Below, in pieces: positions 58,901-64,000 of a stretch of 64,000 bases of DNA. Each line of letters begins with the position of its first letter. The first letter of the stretch is position 1. Made by a program: the position numbers and the translations under genes. The DNA comes from Metopolophium dirhodum (Eukaryota; Arthropoda; Insecta; Hemiptera; Aphididae): the NCBI RefSeq assembly GCF_019925205.1, contig NC_083566.1, positions 10,664,001-10,728,000 of the forward strand. Reading direction: 5' to 3'. Below the pieces are notes generated by a model, which was given only the letters and a program-made list of their open reading frames with translations, was not told where the DNA came from and did not search any database.

Positions 58901-61900
58901 ACAACAGTAATATTGGAGAAGAAGAACAAAAAATCTTGGCTTTCGAATCATTGAAACCTTCACATCATCCTTTAATTGGTATAAATATCTATGTATACAT
59001 TTTTAAATTTTATAGTAAATGTTTTTCATACATTTTCATAGATTATTTTATTGTTAATTAAATTTGTAGAATTATATGCTCCAAATCTATGGATAAAAAT
59101 AGTTAATCGTTTTCAACTAAAACCATCAGTGTTTATCAGATTGTATGAAAAAAAACTCATAAAACTTCTTATAGATGATTATTTACCTACCAAAGTACGT
59201 ACATTTTAAAAATAGTTATTTAAAAGTTTATTAATCCTGGCTTTGTTAATTATGATATCAATACATTTCAACATTTGTGTAACAATATATTTAATTTTTG
59301 TTAGGTTTTCTTAGTAATTTATCAGATTACTTAATTATAATGCAAATTTTAATTGATTGGAAAATAATATATATTATAATTATTAACTTCATAATAATAT
59401 TAAAGTGTTGAAATGTCTAAATTGATTAAAGATGAATATGCAAGAACTTAGAATTTCTTGATATTTAATTAAATGTGTATTGTTCTAATTAATTTGTTTT
59501 ATTAGTGTATGGAAAATGTTTTAAGTACTGTGACCAAAATTAATGGGGATACACTTATACCTGCAGTTATTGATAAAGTTAAACAACAGTTAGAAGAAAA
59601 TGATAAATATATTTGTGTAACAGAGATCGAGTATAACATATATTTGTATCCAGAAGGGGAATTGTTCGATAAATCAATTTTAGCGGAGTAATGTTGTTTA
59701 GAGTATTAACTTATTATACTTTATTTGACTTATAATATTATATTTGCTTCACAGGAAAGAAAATGAAAATACTATGAATGTTAAAAATATGAAAAGAGAA
59801 AGTAAAGCTTACTCATATAAAGAACAACAAGAAGAAATTATGTTAAGAAAGGAAATTGAAGCAAAAAAAATTAAAGAAGGAAAACTTAAAAAACCAGAAC
59901 TTTCAGCTAAACAAAAAGAAGCTATATCTTTAGAATTAGAAAAAGAAGCAAATATAAGAAATAAATTAAAAAGTGTAAGTATTACAATTTTTTGCATATA
60001 ATAATTTATCTTTACTTGCCCTAGACCCTTTTAAATATGCTGCCCCTACCCCAAGAAAAAAAAATGTAGTATTTATTACTAATACATTTATTTCATTATA
60101 AACATATTAGGTCAGTAGTAATTATAAACAAAACAAGTAATTATAAATTCTAATAGACAATAATGTAAGACCTAACCTAATTTAACTTAATAATATAAAA
60201 TGTATTATATAGACCACGGTAGTAACATAACTTAACTCCCCACAGGTTTGCCACCTACAATCATATATACTTCCTATTTAACTATTTAAATATTTAATAG
60301 ATATTAATGATATTATAAGCATAAATAGATTTTTGGGTAAACCAATAAATGTTTATAAAATAAATTGTTATCAGTTAAGTTTTATGTGCAATAAATAATT
60401 TTATTTTTTTTTTTTATTGGTCTTAAGCTTGGCAACTGAGGTCATTAGTTGTAGGGTTTTGGGTCGGTAGGGAACAGTCGGTTAGAAACACGTTTTTGTG
60501 TTTGGCAGAATTTTCAATTGGGCACCTGTAGGTATCTACCATGCCTGGGTGGGGGATGGCAGCCTCTCTCCAGACAATGTGACTGCCCAAAGAGAAGTGC
60601 TTCACGTGACAATAAATAATTTACCAGTAATATTAATTAGAAAAAGGGTATTCAAGGATAAACACAGTTAGACACCAAGTTGGGTCGAAGAGCTCAGACG
60701 TTGTAACTCTAAAAGCACTTAGCGCATTAATATGCACTTAAAAGCACCAAAATAAAAAATTTAACCCTTTAAATTGAACCGATTACAGTAATCTATGAAA
60801 TAAAAAAAAAGAGGGAAAGTATGGAAGCTCTCTGCTGTACAGTATTATATTGAAATATTGATGTTATTCACGACTAGAAATTCTAGAATCTTTCAAATAT
60901 TCACCAGATTTAACATTTATTAGCACACATTACTATTCACCAATGGTATAGACGTCTGGCGTATAGTGTATGTTTATGTATAATAGTGCTAAGGTGTATT
61001 GATAAAATTACTTAAATATTCTAAATCAAATACATATGGATAAAGATAATAATTAGGAAATACCATTTATTGCCTGTATTTAAATTTTTTTCCTTTTGTC
61101 AGCTTATTCTGAGTTTGACATGTCTGACTTGCCTAACTGTTATATCTGTCACTAGTTACTCATAGTTCGTATTTTATTTTGTAGATGAATGACGAAATAT
61201 TGACTTTGGTTTCAATGATGAAAGGAATTATTGCTGGAAATTCTCTCTTGGTTTCTCAGTCATTAAGATATTTGATACCAGGAATTATCTCAAATTTACA
61301 ATCAATTATAGCTGCACCACACCTAAAAAAATTATTTATAGATCTAGCATTTTGTGCTTTTCATGCTGATGAAACAAAAAAGACCAAAATTGTATCTAAA
61401 GTTAATAATAATCGCATTAAATTATCAGATTCTTATATCAATGCCATTGCTTATTATACTCTTAGAAAGTTAAAGCCAAAATGTATGATTGAAGATGCCT
61501 GGTTAAAAGAAAATATTGGTAAGTTGAATAACATAAAGTTTATTTAAATTCATTTTAATGATACTTTTGCTTTTTTTTTTATATATATTTATTAGAAAAA
61601 GCAACAATAAGGCTCGTTAATTTGTTTTGTGATTTAACTAAAAAAGAGGGACAAGAATTTACATCCCCATCATTTTGTTATTCCTTCACATTGGTCAGAG
61701 CTGTCATGTTGGATTTACCTTTTGATCATGAGTTGGTTTATGATTGTTTATTATTGATAAAAAATCAATCAACCGTTCGTCCCAAAGCAACTTCAAAAGC
61801 GAAAAGCAATTCAGATCTTCAACGACCTAAATTTTTACCTCGTATTGAAATGTTTCGACTCTTGTCTGAAATAATTAGTCGTACAACAGGCGGTCTTCAG

Positions 61901-64000
61901 GAAAAAGCTGTATTAGCATTTTTATCAGTTGCTGATAGTTGTTCTACTGACGAGAAATGTGATCCAGCTAGCCGAGATGAAATTTTATGTTTATTATCAG
62001 CACTTCAAAATCCTTCTCGAAATGTAAGGTATACAGCTATTAAAGCTTTACAGAAAGTGGTTGATGCTTTTCCAACATCGAAAAAAGATAATCAAATCAT
62101 ATTAAGAATAACTAAAAGAATATGGATTACCAAATTTGACATTTATGAAGAAAATAGGTATGGCTATCAATTGTAGTAAAATGTATAAAAAAAAAATACA
62201 TATTAATAAATCTTTCCTGATTGTTAATTAGTGTTTGTATATTTTTGTTACTAGGGAATTAGCAAATGAGCTATGGGAATCTTCAAAATTGGAAATAAAA
62301 ATTAATGGACTTCTAGAAAACTTATTAGAAGACGTAGTTCATCCAGTTGCTGATGTACAAAAGGCAGTATCTATTGCTCTTTTTTCACTTTTAAAAGATT
62401 CTCCTATAAATGCCACAAATATTGCATTAAAAAAATTACTCACTTTGTATAACAGTAAAATTATGGTAAGTGTTATAATTTTAAGATATTTTTAGATATT
62501 AGGGTCCAGTAGGAAGGTAAAGGTTTAATTTTAAATTTCCTAACGATCATTTACACAATCCATTTTGTTAATACATACAATTTAGACCTAATAGAAAACG
62601 CTTGCCAAGTCAGGGATCAGCATGTAAACTTTCTATATTTTTATTTTTAGAAATTTATTAACTGATATCACACCCAAGCGGTATAACAATCTGAATCCAG
62701 AAAAAAGTCGGTGTGAACAGCCCTATAAAAAATCATTTTCATTTTGTAAGATAGATCCAAAACCGGAGAGCAGATTTTGTTATTTGGGGTCTTGTTAGAT
62801 TCACTTTGGTTAGGAAAAGTGCAGTAAAGTTTTTCAGAACTTTATCTTTAATGATTAATTCACTACAAAACATTAAAAAAAATTAAAACAAATTTTATTG
62901 GGCATTTTTGGATGTTTTTCAGCTTTACAACTTTGTAAATGACCTTCATTTTTTAAGATTATTTTTTTATAAATAAAAAACATAATATTTATAAAAAAAG
63001 TTAAACCAGCCCCAAACTAAATCCTGGACACTCCCCTGAGATACCTTAATTGACCGACCAACTACAAAAAGGTTGAACCATTCTGGTTTAAATGACTTAT
63101 TAAATCATTTTATGAATTTAAACTATTAAACATAACATTTCTGTTTTAGAAAGCAGAAGATAATATAGAATTGGATGATTGGCAAGGTCGAGTTGGTGTA
63201 GCTATGGCATTGGAACAGTTGTCATTATTATTAAGTGATGATATGGTGATACAATTAGTAAATTTTTTTGTTTCTACAAGTTTAGATGATAGAAATAATG
63301 TTGTAAGAGAGCATATGCTTAAAGCTGCAGTAGCTGTTGTAAATTTACATGGAAAAAATAATGTTGATCGTCTAATGAATATATTTGAGAAGTTTTTAAA
63401 AAAAGCAACTTCTTCTGAAAGTTTTGATAATGTTCGGTTAGGTGTTGTTGTATGCATGGGAAATTTAGCAAAACATTTAGATTCTGATGATCCCAAATTA
63501 AAACCTATTACTAATAGATTACTTGAAGCATTATCTACTCCATCTCAAGAAGTTCAAGAGGCAGTAGCCAATTGTTTATCACCCCTTATGCCATTAGTCA
63601 AAGATGATGCATCAGCTATATTAAAAAAACTTTTAACCCGCCTTTTCAATTCTGCATCATTTGGAGAACGCAAGGGTGCTGCTCATGGAATCGCAGGTGT
63701 CATCAAAGGTCTTGGTATTCTAAGTTTAAAACAGTATGATATTATGAGTACTTTAACTGAAGCTATTCAAGATAAGAAAAATTATAAAAAGCGAGAAGGT
63801 GCATTGTTTGCATTTGAAATGTTGTGCTCGACTTTAGGTCGATTGTTTGAACCATATATTGTTCACGTTTTACCACATTTGTTATCATGTTTTGGAGACA
63901 ACAGTGAGTATGTACGGACAGCCACTTATGATTGTTCAAAAGCAATAATGAGCAAGTTATCAGCTCATGGTGTTAAACTAATCTTGCCGTCATTATTGAA
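55992..64000 (+). CDS. Gcn1: Gcn1, GCN2-activating HEAT-repeat protein, N-terminal and central part (runs off the window)
   Basis: Nineteen exons: 55992-56009, 56074-56173, 56289-56484, 56700-56861, 56919-57096, 57163-57415, 57477-57655, 57735-57935, 58005-58157, 58283-58454, 58531-58760, 58846-58978, 59070-59194, 59506-59687, 59755-59974, 61185-61518, 61596-62157, 62255-62465, 63150 to the window end. All are GT-AG and in phase, giving about 1,486 residues here; human GCN1 has about 2,670. GCN1 sits on stalled or collided ribosomes and relays uncharged-tRNA signals to GCN2, which phosphorylates eIF2alpha. Diagnostic segments: GSEGKLSTSEQKINIL, PEGELFDKSILAEKEN, the charged helical MKRESKAYSYKEQQEEI, and in the eEF3-like HEAT region NLAKHLDSDDPKLKPI, LSTPSQEVQEAVANCLSP, GLGILSLKQYDIM and REGALFAFEMLCSTLGRLFE. 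Exon 1 encodes only six residues; this ATG was chosen by phase with exon 2. The C-terminal RWD-binding region lies beyond the window. Confidence 0.94.
59195..59505. other. Gcn1 intron
   Basis: AT-rich. Nothing recognisable. Confidence 0.5.
60403..60605 (-). mobile_element. SINE-like retroposon, 5'-truncated inverted copy
   Basis: Read on the minus strand, it shares GGTGCCCAATTGAAAATTCT, ACGTGTTTCTAACCGACTGT, CTTAAG...CCAATAA and an A-rich tail with 36032-36318, plus a diverged GAGAGAGGCTGCCATCC block. It lacks the tRNA-like head. It lies in the Gcn1 intron 59975-61184; the rest of that intron is AT-rich with small C-rich repeat debris at 60010-60055. Confidence 0.7.
62466..63149. other. Gcn1 intron
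   Basis: Non-coding. No repeat boundaries identified. Confidence 0.5.

Noticed and set aside
1..64000. CRISPR arrays, tRNA and rRNA genes, bacterial operons
   Set aside because: None found; repeats are transposon-like or microsatellites, and genes are intron-split eukaryotic genes.

Overview
The window looks like the genome of a hemipteran insect, most likely an aphid. This is an inference from three things: very AT-rich DNA, intron-split genes whose deduced proteins are clearly arthropod-like orthologues of conserved metazoan families, and dense families of short terminal-inverted-repeat elements. No CRISPR array, tRNA, rRNA or bacterial-type operon was seen.

Layout from left to right. (1) 1-11.5 kb, plus strand: the 3' part of domino/EP400, a SWR1/Tip60-complex chromatin remodeller. 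A short terminal exon with its own stop (1-123) lies upstream of twelve exons encoding the SANT domain and the Q-rich tail. (2) 12.6-17.4 kb: a repeat zone with a dispersed TIR family copy, a decayed hAT transposase carrying an internal inverted duplication, a retroelement-like pol tail, an unidentified GC-richer ORF pair on the minus strand with an ATGA stop/start overlap, and an R1-like LINE remnant. (3) 19.0-21.1 kb, minus strand: a complete four-exon Ly6/uPAR-type GPI-anchored protein gene. (4) 21.4-24 kb: short TIR elements and palindromes. (5) 25.0-31.3 kb, plus strand: a complete ZDHHC5/8-type palmitoyltransferase gene with one apparent GC-AG intron. (6) 32.2-39.3 kb, minus strand: complete Derlin-2 (ERAD), convergent with the previous gene. 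(7) 41.8-47.1 kb, minus strand: complete Git (ArfGAP scaffold). (8) 47-56 kb: a large repeat-rich intergenic region with LINE and hAT debris. (9) 56.0 kb to the window end, plus strand: the 5' portion of Gcn1, the ribosome-associated activator of the GCN2 eIF2alpha kinase.

The genes are unrelated housekeeping or signalling loci and do not form a cluster. The most distinctive property of the window is its load of short non-autonomous DNA elements. For eight of them I could read both ends and an 8-bp target-site duplication (perfect or 7/8), the hAT signature. Others include two GC-rich elements with about 20-bp inverted ends, a foldback element with inverted ends near 95 bp, and a hAT-type element nested inside a larger inverted repeat.

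Exon boundaries were derived by hand from GT/AG (or GC/AG) signals, reading-phase continuity and remembered family similarity. No database or RNA evidence was available.
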